Numbered from the stretch's first letter, positions 48,256 through 56,897 are shown. The stretch is DNA of 64,000 nucleotides from Lachnospiraceae bacterium OM04-12BH (GCA_003490145.1 QULQ01000005.1:1-64000); one strand, 5' to 3'. A program made the numbers and translations. Notes: generated by a model from the sequence alone, not told the origin.

Positions 48256-48574
48256 CAAACGGTGTCAAAGGTGTCAATGTTTTTGAGAGCAGCACGCTGT
48301 GAAAAACATTGTCACCATCGTCACACTTTGACACCGGATAAAGTTTAGGGGAGTGTGCAGAGAGTGCCTTTTCAAAGGCGGCTCTTTGGTCTCGCCTGCT
48401 GGCTCGGTCGGTTCGCAGGCGTGTGTGCCACCGGCACACGCTCACCCCTCGGAGAGCCTTCGGAGAACGCAAAACCTGTTTACAGGTCGCATTTTTGATG
48501 GGTGTACCCGTCAAAAGTGCTTTTGCGTTACTTTTGACAAAAGTAACAAAACCTGAGAATGTTGAAATTTACAG
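48256..48574. other. Non-coding region before the relaxase gene
   Basis: 319 bases, GC-rich in the middle, with several dyads: GTGTCAAAG/CTTTGACAC (about 48263 and 48324), GTGTGTGCCACCGGCACACGC near 48420, and the palindrome at 48527. Open frames over it look accidental. The position right before the relaxase gene suits an origin of transfer. Confidence 0.5.
48527..48547. repeat. Perfect palindrome, candidate oriT structure
   Basis: GTTACTTTT and AAAAGTAAC, nine bases each, flank GAC. It lies 43 bases before the Mob/Pre relaxase start. Relaxases of this family nick next to inverted repeats just upstream of their own gene. The nick site itself cannot be identified by eye. Confidence 0.45.
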
Positions 48575-48589
48575 ATGGGAGATGAAAAA

Positions 48590-49750
48590 ATGCAGAGAAC
48601 GATAAGTGCAATGGTCGGTAAAGGCTCGGTCAATCACAATAGCCGAAAGTTCCGAGCAGAAAATGTAGACGGAACTCGTACTCATCTCAATATCGACTAC
48701 TGCAATGAAAATATAAAGACAGTTTATCACGAATTGTTTGATGAAGCATTGGAAAGATACAATGCCAAGCAGATAAGGTCAGACCGAAAGATAAAAGATT
48801 ATTATGAAAAAATCCGAAGTTCCAAGCAGGAAAAACCGTTCCACGAAATCATTTTACAGGTGGGCGGTAAGGGAAATATGAACGCCGATACGGAAAACGG
48901 AGAACTGGCAAAGCAGATTTTAGATGAATACTATCAGGGTTTTCAGGAGCGAAATCCACAGCTTCGGGTGTTCTCGGCTCATCTGCATATGGATGAAGCT
49001 ACACCACATCTGCACATAGATTTTGTACCTTTTACCACAGGCAGCAAGCGTGGACTTGATACAAGAGTGTCACTAAAGCAGGCTCTTGCAACGCAAGGTT
49101 TTAAGGGCGGCAGTCGTGGCGATACGGAGTGGTCGCAATGGATACAGTCCGAAAAAGAACAGCTTGCGGCGGTGATGGAACGTTATGGGATTGAGTGGGA
49201 ACATTTAGGCACACACGAAAAACATCTTTCTGTTTTGGATTATAAAAAGCAGGAAAGAGAAAAAGAAGTGGCGGCATTAGGTGCGAAAATCGAGCAGAAA
49301 CAGATTGAATTTGATGTGTTGTCGGAACGAGTATTGAACTATGATAAGGCAAAAGACGAGCTGTCAAATCTTGAAATAGAGCTTGATACTGCACCGAAAT
49401 ATCAGTTGCCAGAACCAGAGAAATTTATGACTGCAAAGGCATATAAAACCAAAATGGCAGAGCCGGTTGTAAGGAAATTGAAGCAACTTGTCAAAACGGT
49501 GCTTGCCCGCTGCTTTGAGGGGTGGGACAACTATCATAGGCTGAATACAGCGAATGCACAGTTATACCGCACCAATCAGCGTTTGGAGAAAGTCAATGAA
49601 AGATTGACCGAAGAAAACAAAATCCTAAAAGCAGAAAATAAAGATTACAGCCTGCTCCGTAAGGTTTTTGGTCGCAAACAGATAGATGATTTGTTGGAGC
49701 AGGCAAGAACAGTTAAAGGTCGCAAGCGTGATAATACACGATCACGATAG
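48590..49750 (+). CDS. Mob/Pre-family relaxase (MobV type)
   Basis: 386 residues. The N-terminal relaxase domain has MQRTISAMVGKGSVNHNSRKF and the metal-binding histidine motif HLHMDEATPHLHIDFVP, typical of plasmid recombination/mobilisation enzymes. The C-terminal half is coiled coil (EKVNERLTEENKILKAEN). It would nick oriT and lead the strand during mobilisation by a helper. The start at 48590 follows GGGAG; an in-frame ATG lies at 48575. Confidence 0.93.
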   Translation: MQRTISAMVGKGSVNHNSRKFRAENVDGTRTHLNIDYCNENIKTVYHELFDEALERYNAKQIRSDRKIKDYYEKIRSSKQEKPFHEIILQVGGKGNMNADTENGELAKQILDEYYQGFQERNPQLRVFSAHLHMDEATPHLHIDFVPFTTGSKRGLDTRVSLKQALATQGFKGGSRGDTEWSQWIQSEKEQLAAVMERYGIEWEHLGTHEKHLSVLDYKKQEREKEVAALGAKIEQKQIEFDVLSERVLNYDKAKDELSNLEIELDTAPKYQLPEPEKFMTAKAYKTKMAEPVVRKLKQLVKTVLARCFEGWDNYHRLNTANAQLYRTNQRLEKVNERLTEENKILKAENKDYSLLRKVFGRKQIDDLLEQARTVKGRKRDNTRSR

Positions 49751-49776
49751 ACAAAAATCACAGGAGGAAAAGGAAA

Positions 49777-50154
49777 ATGACAAAGACAATTTTTGAAGAA
49801 ATGGGCGGAACTTATAGACAGGTGGGTGATTATTTATTGCCGAACATCACAGTACCAGCCGAAGAAGAAATAGAGCCGATTGGTTTATGGGGGAAACGAC
49901 ATGCAAGGCATTTAAAGGAACACTATAAAGTGTTATATATGAACCTGCTGACAAGCGGAAAGCTGCATAGTTATCTTGCAGAAGTCGATAAGCAAGCAGA
50001 GGATATGTTTCTTCGACTGGTAAAGGAATATGCCGACAGACAAGATGTGACGGAACAATTAAAGAAAGATAATCCCTACGAATGGATTGGAAGAATGAAT
50101 AATATTCAGGCTTGTGTGAGGGAAGTTGTAGGAACGGAGTTGATTTACACATAA
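49777..50154 (+). CDS. TnpV-type transposon protein
   Basis: 125 residues, matching the TnpV family in form: FEEMGGTYRQVGDYLLPNI, GLWGKRHARHLKEHYKVLY, then YAERQGVTE-like ADRQDVTEQLK and MNNIQACVREVV. These proteins occur on Tn4451-like and Tn1549-like elements of Firmicutes and have no settled function. AGGAGG precedes the ATG. Confidence 0.82.
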   Translation: MTKTIFEEMGGTYRQVGDYLLPNITVPAEEEIEPIGLWGKRHARHLKEHYKVLYMNLLTSGKLHSYLAEVDKQAEDMFLRLVKEYADRQDVTEQLKKDNPYEWIGRMNNIQACVREVVGTELIYT

Positions 50155-50299
50155 GCGTTTTACGGTATGGTGCTCCTGCGTTTGCTGGAGTGCTGTGGTT
50201 GTGGTTGTAAAGAGGTTGTGAAAGATTGAATTTCGTAATGGTTGGATGTATAATTAGGAAGTGAAAATTTTAATTTGCACTTCCATAAGGTGAAATGTA

Positions 50300-50328
50300 T
50301 TGACACAAAAAATACAGTATGATAGTAT
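50300..50328 (+). promoter_or_regulatory. Promoter of the ABC-F leader
   Basis: TTGACA (50300-50305) and TAGTAT (50323-50328), 17-base spacer, TG one base before the -10. Start near 50335, so the leader to the ABC-F gene is about 270 bases. Confidence 0.7.
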
Positions 50329-50372
50329 TGCCATTAGAAGAAAGAAAGGCACATTTTGTGTAAGGTGAGGAA

Positions 50373-50387
50373 ATGATTAATAGATAA
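50373..50387 (+). CDS. Four-residue leader peptide MINR
   Basis: ATG ATT AAT AGA TAA, preceded by a strong RBS TAAGGTGAGG at 50361-50370. Very short leader peptides upstream of ABC-F and similar resistance genes act as drug sensors: a ribosome stalled by an antibiotic shifts the leader fold away from the terminator. The position 35-40 bases into the transcript fits that role. Confidence 0.55.
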   Translation: MINR

Positions 50388-50520
50388 TTTGATTTAAGTA
50401 AGACACATATAGTTATTGAGCCTGTAGAGAATAGGTTTGTTTTGTGTACGCTTAAGTTGGATTATCGCAAGAGGCATTTCCTTTGTTTTCCTTTTGGAAA
50501 AGAAATAAGGGTCTATTTAG

Positions 50521-50558
50521 CGAGTCTATTTTTGCGTATGCAAAAAAGACTCGTTTTT
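50521..50558 (+). terminator. Attenuator terminator before the ABC-F gene
   Basis: CGAGTCT (50521-50527) pairs with AGACTCG (50547-50553), extended by TTTTTGC/GCAAAAA inside, with five T following. It lies 49 bases before the ABC-F start, inside its leader, so it must be bypassed for expression. An upstream hairpin (ATTTCCTTT with its partner AAAAGAAAT, about 50477-50507) may take part in the switch. Confidence 0.8.
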
Positions 50559-50607
50559 GTGTGTTCAAAATAATAATTGGCTCAGACTTCGAAAAGGAGA
50601 AACTTTA

Positions 50608-52152
50608 ATGTTGCAGATAAAAAAATTAAATTTAACACATAAAAAAGACCTGAGAATAATTCTTAATGATTTCAACCTTGTGCTAAATGATGGAGATAAG
50701 GCAGTTATTATTGGAGAAGAGGGAAATGGGAAATCGACATTAATGAAGTGGATATACAATCCGTCGCTTGTAGAAAACTATATAGAAGCAGATGGGGAAA
50801 GGATAATGGGACACGAACGTCTTGGTTATCTTCCGCAGGAGATGCTCGATGAAGATAAGGAAAAAACAATATACGAATATTTTTCTGAAGAGGAAATATT
50901 CTGGGAGAAAACGCCTAAAGAATTGTCTGTTATTGCGGGAAAATTTGGAATGAAAAATGATTTTTTCTACAGTAACCAGACAATGGGTAGTCTTTCAGGA
51001 GGCGAAAAAGTCAAGACACAACTTATGAGGCTTTTCATTCGCGATGTTTCTGTGCTGTTGTTGGACGAACCTTCCAATGACATCGACATTGCGACGCTTA
51101 CATTACTGGAAAAAATCATAAATGACTGGAAGCACATTGTGCTTTTTATTTCACACGATGAAACGCTGATAGAGCGTACTGCCAACATGGTGATACATAT
51201 CGAGCAGATTATACGAAAAACAAAGGCGAGATATACCGTGGCAAAGCTTCCCTATAGACGCTATGTGGAAGAACGGCTTCATAAATTTGAAATCCAAAAA
51301 CAGCGGGCACTGAGTGACCGTAGGGAGAAAAAGATTCGCGATGAAAAATATCAAAGAGTTATGCAGAGTGTACAAGGTGCATTAAGAAGTTGTACCAGAC
51401 AAGCACCGTCTGTTGCCAAAAACTTAAAGGACAAAATGCATACGGTTAAGGCAATGGAACGAAGATTTGAAAAAGAAGATGAAAATATGACTCAGATGCC
51501 GGAACAGGAAGAAGCAATCTTTGTCAAATTAGGGGATGAAAACTCACACATTCCCGCAGGAAAAACGGTCATAGAATATGAACTTTCAAAGCTTGTGACT
51601 CCGGATGGCAAAAGAATTTTAGCAGAAGGAATTCATTTAAAAATAAAAGGTTCAGAAAAAATCTGTATGATAGGAGCCAACGGGGCAGGAAAAACGACTC
51701 TTCTAAAAAAGATAGCGGAAGAACTCCTAAATCGGAATGACATTAAAGCAGAATATATGCCTCAAACTTATGAAGACCTGCTGGATTTGGATGTTACACC
51801 GGTTGATTACCTTGATAAAACAGGAGATAAAGAAGAGCGTACAAGAATTAGAACATACCTTGGTTCACTTAAATACACACCAGATGAAATGGAGCATCCG
51901 ATTCGGGAGTTATCAGGCGGACAAAAGGCGAAAGTGCTTCTCTTGAGGATGAGCTTAAGTGGTGCAAATGTTCTTATTCTGGATGAACCGACAAGAAATT
52001 TTTCACCATTGTCCGGTCCGGTAATAAGAAAAATGCTCCGAGAATTTCCGGGGGCTGTCATTAGCATTTCTCACGATAGAAAGTATATTGAAGAGGTGTG
52101 CGATAAAATATATCAGCTAAATCCTAATGGATTACAGCTAATTGGTGATTGA
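50608..52152 (+). CDS. ABC-F ATPase, probable ribosomal-protection antibiotic resistance protein
   Basis: 514 residues, two ABC domains and no membrane segments. Domain 1: Walker A GEEGNGKST, signature LSGGE, Walker B VLLLDEPSNDID. Domain 2: GANGAGKTT, LSGGQ, VLILDEPTRNF. The linker of about residues 215-320 is rich in basic and coiled-coil sequence, as in ABC-F proteins that reach the peptidyl-transferase centre. The attenuated leader and the lincosamide gene that follows suggest protection against lincosamides, pleuromutilins or streptogramin A, but the subfamily cannot be fixed by eye. The start at 50608 follows AAAGGAG; the frame is open to 50557. Confidence 0.82.
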   Translation: MLQIKKLNLTHKKDLRIILNDFNLVLNDGDKAVIIGEEGNGKSTLMKWIYNPSLVENYIEADGERIMGHERLGYLPQEMLDEDKEKTIYEYFSEEEIFWEKTPKELSVIAGKFGMKNDFFYSNQTMGSLSGGEKVKTQLMRLFIRDVSVLLLDEPSNDIDIATLTLLEKIINDWKHIVLFISHDETLIERTANMVIHIEQIIRKTKARYTVAKLPYRRYVEERLHKFEIQKQRALSDRREKKIRDEKYQRVMQSVQGALRSCTRQAPSVAKNLKDKMHTVKAMERRFEKEDENMTQMPEQEEAIFVKLGDENSHIPAGKTVIEYELSKLVTPDGKRILAEGIHLKIKGSEKICMIGANGAGKTTLLKKIAEELLNRNDIKAEYMPQTYEDLLDLDVTPVDYLDKTGDKEERTRIRTYLGSLKYTPDEMEHPIRELSGGQKAKVLLLRMSLSGANVLILDEPTRNFSPLSGPVIRKMLREFPGAVISISHDRKYIEEVCDKIYQLNPNGLQLIGD

Positions 52153-52236
52153 TAACAAAAAGGATGAAAGACTGACAAATTTCAGGCTTTTAGTGAGTTG
52201 GAAAGCATACAAAGATTTGAATTTGGAGGATAGATT

Positions 52237-52734
52237 ATGGTACGTACAGAAGATGCATGTGAAATTATAAAATATGCTTTGCAAAACGAAATTAAAGTAT
52301 ATTTAGATGGCGGATGGGGTGTTGATGCACTTCTTAAAAGAGAATCAAGAATACACAATGATATTGATTTGTTTGTTGAACTGAAACATTATCATGATTA
52401 TATTTATGTGATTAAGCAGCATGGATTTGAGGAAGTAAATACTGATTATACAACGGATGGTCATACTGTCTGGAAAGATGATAAACAAAGAATCATTGAT
52501 TTACATTGTTTTGAATTTACAGATGACGGAATTGTTTATGAGGGAGATATATTTCCATCAAAAACTTTTTCCGGTATTGGAAAAGTTGGAGATATAACTG
52601 TTTCTTGTATTGAACCATTGAGTCAGGTAATGCTTCATTTGGGATATGAACACGATAAAAATGATGTGCATGATGTGATGCTGTTGTGTGAAACATTTCA
52701 AATAGCAATACCAGATGAATATAAGGAAAAGTAA
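52237..52734 (+). CDS. Lincosamide nucleotidyltransferase, Lnu(C)/Lnu(A)-like
   Basis: 165 residues, the length of this family. The nucleotidyltransferase core reads YLDGGWGVDALLKRESRIHNDIDLF, with metal-binding Asp residues in NDIDLF, then IIDLHCFEFTDDG and VSCIEPLSQVMLHLGYE. Members adenylylate lincomycin and clindamycin. AGGAGG-type TTGGAGGATAG precedes the ATG. It follows the ABC-F gene by 84 bases and probably shares its inducible transcript. The exact allele cannot be given. Confidence 0.87.
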   Translation: MVRTEDACEIIKYALQNEIKVYLDGGWGVDALLKRESRIHNDIDLFVELKHYHDYIYVIKQHGFEEVNTDYTTDGHTVWKDDKQRIIDLHCFEFTDDGIVYEGDIFPSKTFSGIGKVGDITVSCIEPLSQVMLHLGYEHDKNDVHDVMLLCETFQIAIPDEYKEK

Positions 52735-52834
52735 AATTTCAGTTTTGTGTTGAATCTCTAAGCAAAATAGCTTATAATTTGACATGCTACATATAGTTAT
52801 TATCCACAGTTATCGAGTAGGTGTTATCAATGCC

Positions 52835-52852
52835 GATAACAAAATGATAACA
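52835..52852 (+). repeat. Right arm-type site of the element
   Basis: GATAACAAAATGATAACA, about 100 bases inside the right end and 17 of 18 identical to the left site at 44295. A GTTATC inverted copy lies just before it (52823), as expected for a cluster of integrase sites. Confidence 0.55.
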
Positions 52853-52952
52853 TTAGCTCGTATAGGCAGGATAATATGGATATATCAAATAATCAAAAGA
52901 ACGAGAAACATTACAGAGAATAATTCCTAAACAAAAAGCGTTAGTCTTTGTA

Positions 52953-52964
52953 GAGTTTGAATAA
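52953..52964 (+). repeat. attR core, 12-bp direct repeat
   Basis: GAGTTTGAATAA, identical to the last 12 bases of guaA. The sequence after it (GCTACGAGCAG and a large hairpin) would have followed guaA before the insertion. Confidence 0.78.
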
Positions 52965-52978
52965 GCTACGAGCAGTGT

Positions 52979-53041
52979 AAATAGAAAAGAAAGATGGCCG
53001 ATGCAAGCTTGCTTGTGTGAGGCTATCTTTCTTTTCTATTT
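52979..53041. terminator. Long hairpin, probably the displaced guaA terminator
   Basis: AAATAGAAAAGAAAGAT (52979-52995) pairs perfectly with ATCTTTCTTTTCTATTT (53025-53041), extended by GCC/GGC inside. It starts 15 bases after attR, where the original end of the guaA transcript should be. The T run after it is short, so it may also stabilise the mRNA. Confidence 0.6.
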
Positions 53042-53191
53042 ATTTGGCGACAGCCAAACATGAGGATGAAGCGAAGCGGAATCCGAATGAACACTGCGTA
53101 GTCTCTATGTTTTATCCAAACTTATTAAACAGGAGATGCCGTACTGGAAAACGAATATTAAGAAAAATGATATATGTATTATAAGAAGTTG

Positions 53192-53217
53192 GCAGAGCGT
53201 AATGCTCTGCATTTTTT
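53192..53217 (+). terminator. Intrinsic terminator with no gene before it
   Basis: GCAGAGC (53192-53198) pairs with GCTCTGC (53204-53210), followed by ATTTTTT. There is no gene between the displaced guaA hairpin and this point, so it either backs up that terminator or marks a lost or non-coding transcript. Confidence 0.75.
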
Positions 53218-53573
53218 GAAAAATGGATGCGAAATAATTGGTGTCATGGTATGATTATTGATATGAGCTAAAGGTGTCGATTTGAAAAATATGATTTGAA
53301 AAAAAGGTTGTGATAAAAAATAAATGTTTGCCTGCGTGATTGTAAAGATAGTCTTAGATTTTAATTTGCAAGAACTAAATCTGTGGACAATATAGCGAAT
53401 GATATCTATTTTTGAGGGATTATCTTAATAGTTGGAGCCCAAAGTTATAATAATGCAAGCAAGGGATATTGGAGTTAACATAAATTGGTTATTTATGAGT
53501 TATTGTAAATTCTTTAAAATAACTATGAAGGAAAAGTGGAGGAGAAGGATATATTGAAGAGGCTTGTTAACAA
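53218..53573 (+). other. AT-rich gap before the second helicase gene
   Basis: About 356 bases with no gene. Close to the end, GGAGGAGAAGG (53538-53548) is followed by TTG AAG AGG CTT GTT AAC AAA TGA (53554-53577), whose stop overlaps the ATG of the helicase as ATGA. This could be a seven-residue leader translated in coupling with the helicase, or simply a start-site ambiguity. No clear promoter was found. Confidence 0.35.
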
Positions 53574-56312
53574 ATGAATACTAAGAATAATATGCTTATT
53601 ATTAAAGGGGAGATTAAAACCTCTGAAGTAATATCCTGTCAATACAACCAGGATACTCACAAGTGGTATGTAAAATTTAAAAACGGAAAGCTTTATGCAT
53701 ACACATATTCGAATGTGGAATGGTTAAAAACCCCGGAATCATTGAATCCTAATTTGTACCGTCTCAGCAGAGAGAGACGGCCTTTTTTTAATGTGACAGC
53801 CATATATGTATTTAAAGGAGAGTGTGAGTACTGGCATATCTGTTTTGGAGACGGCAGTGAAAGGGATTACAGGCGGGATGACCTGACCATTGAAAAATCT
53901 GTCTTAAGTCAGAAGCAGGCAATGAATGTGCTTGCATATATAAAACAGATTGCGAAGGTAAGTAATCTCAGGAATGAAGAAACTGGTGAAAATTTACTGA
54001 CAAAACAATATGAAAAAGTAGGTTTTGTAGGTGAGAACATTGTGTTGGCGAAGTATTTAAATCCGGCATTACTTCAAAAAGGCAAAACTAAAAAAGAATG
54101 TGGATTTGTACCTATTTTTCCATTTGGTTGTAATAACAGTCAGTATAAAGCTGTTAAAAATGCGATGGAAAGTCAGATCAGTATTATTCAGGGACCGCCA
54201 GGAACCGGTAAGACGCAGACAATATTAAACATAATTGCTAATATTTTGATGCAGGATAAAACAGTGCAGATTGTTTCCAATAACAATGCGGCGACAGAAA
54301 ATGTATATGAGAAATTATCTTCGCCTCGTTATAATTTGGGATTTATAGCGGCGACATTAGGAAAATTCGATAATAGGAAAAGCTTTGTTGCTAATCAGAA
54401 TATAAATTATCCTGATTTTACAGCCTGGAAAACAGAGGATGACCTGACAAAATTACAGCAGCAAATAGCAGAACAGTCAACACAGTTAAAATGTGTTTTT
54501 GATAAAAAGGAAAAACTGGCCTGCTTAAAACAGGAACTTTCAGGTCTGATTACAGAGCTTGAATATTTTAAGCAATATATTGAGGAATCTGATGTTAATA
54601 CAGAACTGATAAAGCTAAGCAGAAAATTATCATCAGAGGACTGGATGACGTTATGGCAGGAGAGCCAGCTGATTTCTGAAAAGGAAAAAACAACGGGATT
54701 TATATTTAAAATCAAGGCTCTCATAAGATATGGAATAATAAGCTGGAACTTCTATAAACAGGATATTGCCAAAATAATTATAACCTTTCAGGCAATGTAT
54801 TACTGTGCGAAGCAGGCAGAGCTGTCAGATGAAATTGCTGAGATAGAATCCTACTTGAATAATGTTGATCAAAAGCTGCTTGATAATTTATGTGATGGAT
54901 CCATGAGACTATTGAAGAATAAATTGGCTGGAAGATATGGGGAAAATGACCATCGCAGAATATTTAGTGAAGATGATTTAAAGAAAGAACCCTATAGTGT
55001 TTTGCGAGAGTATCCAGTTATATTAAGTACAACATTTTCTTCAAGAAATAGTTTGAATGCTGATGTGGTTTACGATTATCTTATTATGGACGAGGCATCA
55101 CAGGTGGACATAGCAACAGGGGCATTGGCTCTTTCCTGCGCCAGAAATGTTGTGATTGTGGGTGATACGAAACAATTACCCAATGTGATCCCAAGTGAGA
55201 TGAAGAATACCGTAGATTCTATATTTGACAGCTTTCAGATTAATGAAGGTTATCGATATACAAACAGTTTCCTGCAGTCTGTTTTGGATGTTATGCCAGA
55301 TGTAACACAGACGTTGTTGCGGGAGCATTACAGATGTCATCCGAAGATAATCAATTTCTGCAATCAGAAATTTTATCGGGGAGAGCTGATTATTATGACC
55401 ACCGATAGAGGGGAGCAGGATGTGCTCTCGGTAGTTAAAACAGTGGTTGGGAATCATGCACGTGATCATTATAGCCAACGGCAAATCGATGTGATAAAGA
55501 ACGAAATTCTACCTAAGTATGCGCCTGATCCACAGGAAACGGGAATTATATCACCTTATAAAAATCAGGTAGAAGCATTGCGGAAAGAAATTACCGACAT
55601 TGATGCTGCTACAGTACATAAGTTTCAAGGGAAAGAGAAAGACAACATTATTATATCTACTGTAGACGATGAAATTTCAGATTTTGCAGATGATCCATAT
55701 TTAATCAATGTGGCAGTATCGAGAGCAAAAAAGAAGCTGATGCTTGTTGTGACAGGAAATGAACAGCCAAAAGAACGGAATATAACAGATCTGATAGACT
55801 ATATTCAGTATCACAATTTTGAAGTAACGGAAAGCAAAACCTATTCTGTTTTTGATTATCTTTATACACAGTATACAAAAGAGAGAATAGAATATCTGAA
55901 AAAGCATAAAAAGATATCAGAATTTGATTCAGAGAATTTGATGTATTCCCTGATTGAAGAAATTATTGCTGATAATAAATATTCATTTTTAGAGGTTGTC
56001 TGTCATTTTCCTTTGAGTACCCTGATCAGGGATACGCAATTATTAAATGAGCAGGAAGACAGATATGTAAAGAATTCGTCTACACACCTAGATTTCCTGA
56101 TATATAATAGAATCAGTAAAAAGCCTGTATTGGCCGTGGAAGTTGATGGATATGAGTATCATAAAAATGGGACAAAGCAGAATCAAAGAGATTTAATGAA
56201 GAACCACATCATGGAAGTATATGGTATTCCTTTGCTGAGATTTAAAACAAATGGCAGCGGGGAAAGAGAGAAAATAACAGAGATGCTGGAAAAACAGCTT
56301 CAATTAAGATAA
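53574..56312 (+). CDS. SF1 helicase with C-terminal DUF2726-type nuclease domain
   Basis: 912 residues. An N-terminal region of about 180 residues with beta-rich character is unassigned. The AAA_11/AAA_12 core has Walker A QGPPGTGKTQTI, a helical insertion at about 290-450, Walker B LIMDEASQVDIA, VGDTKQLPNVI, REHYRCHPKII, ATVHKFQGKEKDNI and NVAVSRAKKKL. The tail has LDFLIY and PVLAVEVDGYEYH, a D/ExD set of a PD-(D/E)XK fold. The base composition is more AT-rich than the chromosome around it, which suggests transfer. No methylase or second subunit lies nearby; defence or repair roles are both possible. The RBS is weak; see the gap entry for a possible coupled leader. Confidence 0.78.
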   Translation: MNTKNNMLIIKGEIKTSEVISCQYNQDTHKWYVKFKNGKLYAYTYSNVEWLKTPESLNPNLYRLSRERRPFFNVTAIYVFKGECEYWHICFGDGSERDYRRDDLTIEKSVLSQKQAMNVLAYIKQIAKVSNLRNEETGENLLTKQYEKVGFVGENIVLAKYLNPALLQKGKTKKECGFVPIFPFGCNNSQYKAVKNAMESQISIIQGPPGTGKTQTILNIIANILMQDKTVQIVSNNNAATENVYEKLSSPRYNLGFIAATLGKFDNRKSFVANQNINYPDFTAWKTEDDLTKLQQQIAEQSTQLKCVFDKKEKLACLKQELSGLITELEYFKQYIEESDVNTELIKLSRKLSSEDWMTLWQESQLISEKEKTTGFIFKIKALIRYGIISWNFYKQDIAKIIITFQAMYYCAKQAELSDEIAEIESYLNNVDQKLLDNLCDGSMRLLKNKLAGRYGENDHRRIFSEDDLKKEPYSVLREYPVILSTTFSSRNSLNADVVYDYLIMDEASQVDIATGALALSCARNVVIVGDTKQLPNVIPSEMKNTVDSIFDSFQINEGYRYTNSFLQSVLDVMPDVTQTLLREHYRCHPKIINFCNQKFYRGELIIMTTDRGEQDVLSVVKTVVGNHARDHYSQRQIDVIKNEILPKYAPDPQETGIISPYKNQVEALRKEITDIDAATVHKFQGKEKDNIIISTVDDEISDFADDPYLINVAVSRAKKKLMLVVTGNEQPKERNITDLIDYIQYHNFEVTESKTYSVFDYLYTQYTKERIEYLKKHKKISEFDSENLMYSLIEEIIADNKYSFLEVVCHFPLSTLIRDTQLLNEQEDRYVKNSSTHLDFLIYNRISKKPVLAVEVDGYEYHKNGTKQNQRDLMKNHIMEVYGIPLLRFKTNGSGEREKITEMLEKQLQLR

Positions 56313-56334
56313 GAGGCAGGAACAGAGGTATAGA

Positions 56335-56859
56335 ATGATGAAAAGAAACCTGAAATTGATATCGTTATATATAGCTGCACTATTAGTATTAGCCACAGTC
56401 GGCTGCGCCACTAAAGAGAACAAAGAAACAAATAATTCTGCCGCTGCAGAGACAGCAGATCTTTTATATCAGGCAACCGTTTCACCGAATGAACAATATG
56501 CAGAATCGGATGAAGATGTCGTATACTATACGGTTGAGGTTTACCAGAATGAGGAAAACGACATCATTGTCAGTGCAGATTCCAATTCAGAGTTTTTTGA
56601 CAGGATGCAGTACGTGATTCTGTGCAATAAGAAAATTTTGGAAGCTGACATTCAGGTGGAGTGGACGACACTTATGGGGAATCCCAAGCCAGCAAAGGAC
56701 GATCAGTTAGCGGTAGCACAGGTGACCATATCAGAGAATGGTGAGATCATCAGTCAGAGAAAAATCAACTTTGCCAGAAAAGCGATTGAAGTTATTGCGA
56801 AAGCCAGATGTGACGGAGACGGAACAAAGGAACTGGATGAAATGATTTGGACAGATTAA
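56335..56859 (+). CDS. Lipoprotein of unknown function
   Basis: 174 residues. Signal peptide with lipobox ATVGC (Cys24), a low-complexity linker, and a compact domain of about 130 residues with no family that I recognise. The start at 56335 lies seven bases after AGAGGT. It follows the helicase gene by 22 bases but reads like a housekeeping-composition gene, so the two need not be related in function. Confidence 0.72.
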   Translation: MMKRNLKLISLYIAALLVLATVGCATKENKETNNSAAAETADLLYQATVSPNEQYAESDEDVVYYTVEVYQNEENDIIVSADSNSEFFDRMQYVILCNKKILEADIQVEWTTLMGNPKPAKDDQLAVAQVTISENGEIISQRKINFARKAIEVIAKARCDGDGTKELDEMIWTD

Positions 56860-56897
56860 GAAAAAGGTACCGTAACGAATGAGGGGGGGGACAGGAA

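Larger units (their letters stand above)
44235..52964. mobile_element. Integrative mobilizable element in guaA carrying lincosamide resistance
   Basis: An 8.7 kb unit between 12-bp direct repeats, with a tyrosine integrase, an excisionase-like gene, a divergent XRE regulator, a possible MobC-type protein, a RepA-like ATPase, a Mob/Pre relaxase and TnpV. The cargo is an ABC-F gene and a lincosamide nucleotidyltransferase. It lacks type IV secretion genes, so transfer would need a helper conjugative element. Matching 18-bp sites lie near both ends. Confidence 0.85.

Noticed and set aside
48353..48605. Short ORFs between the RepA-like and relaxase genes
   Set aside because: They cross dyad-rich non-coding sequence and lack RBS or protein-like composition; oriT function fits better.
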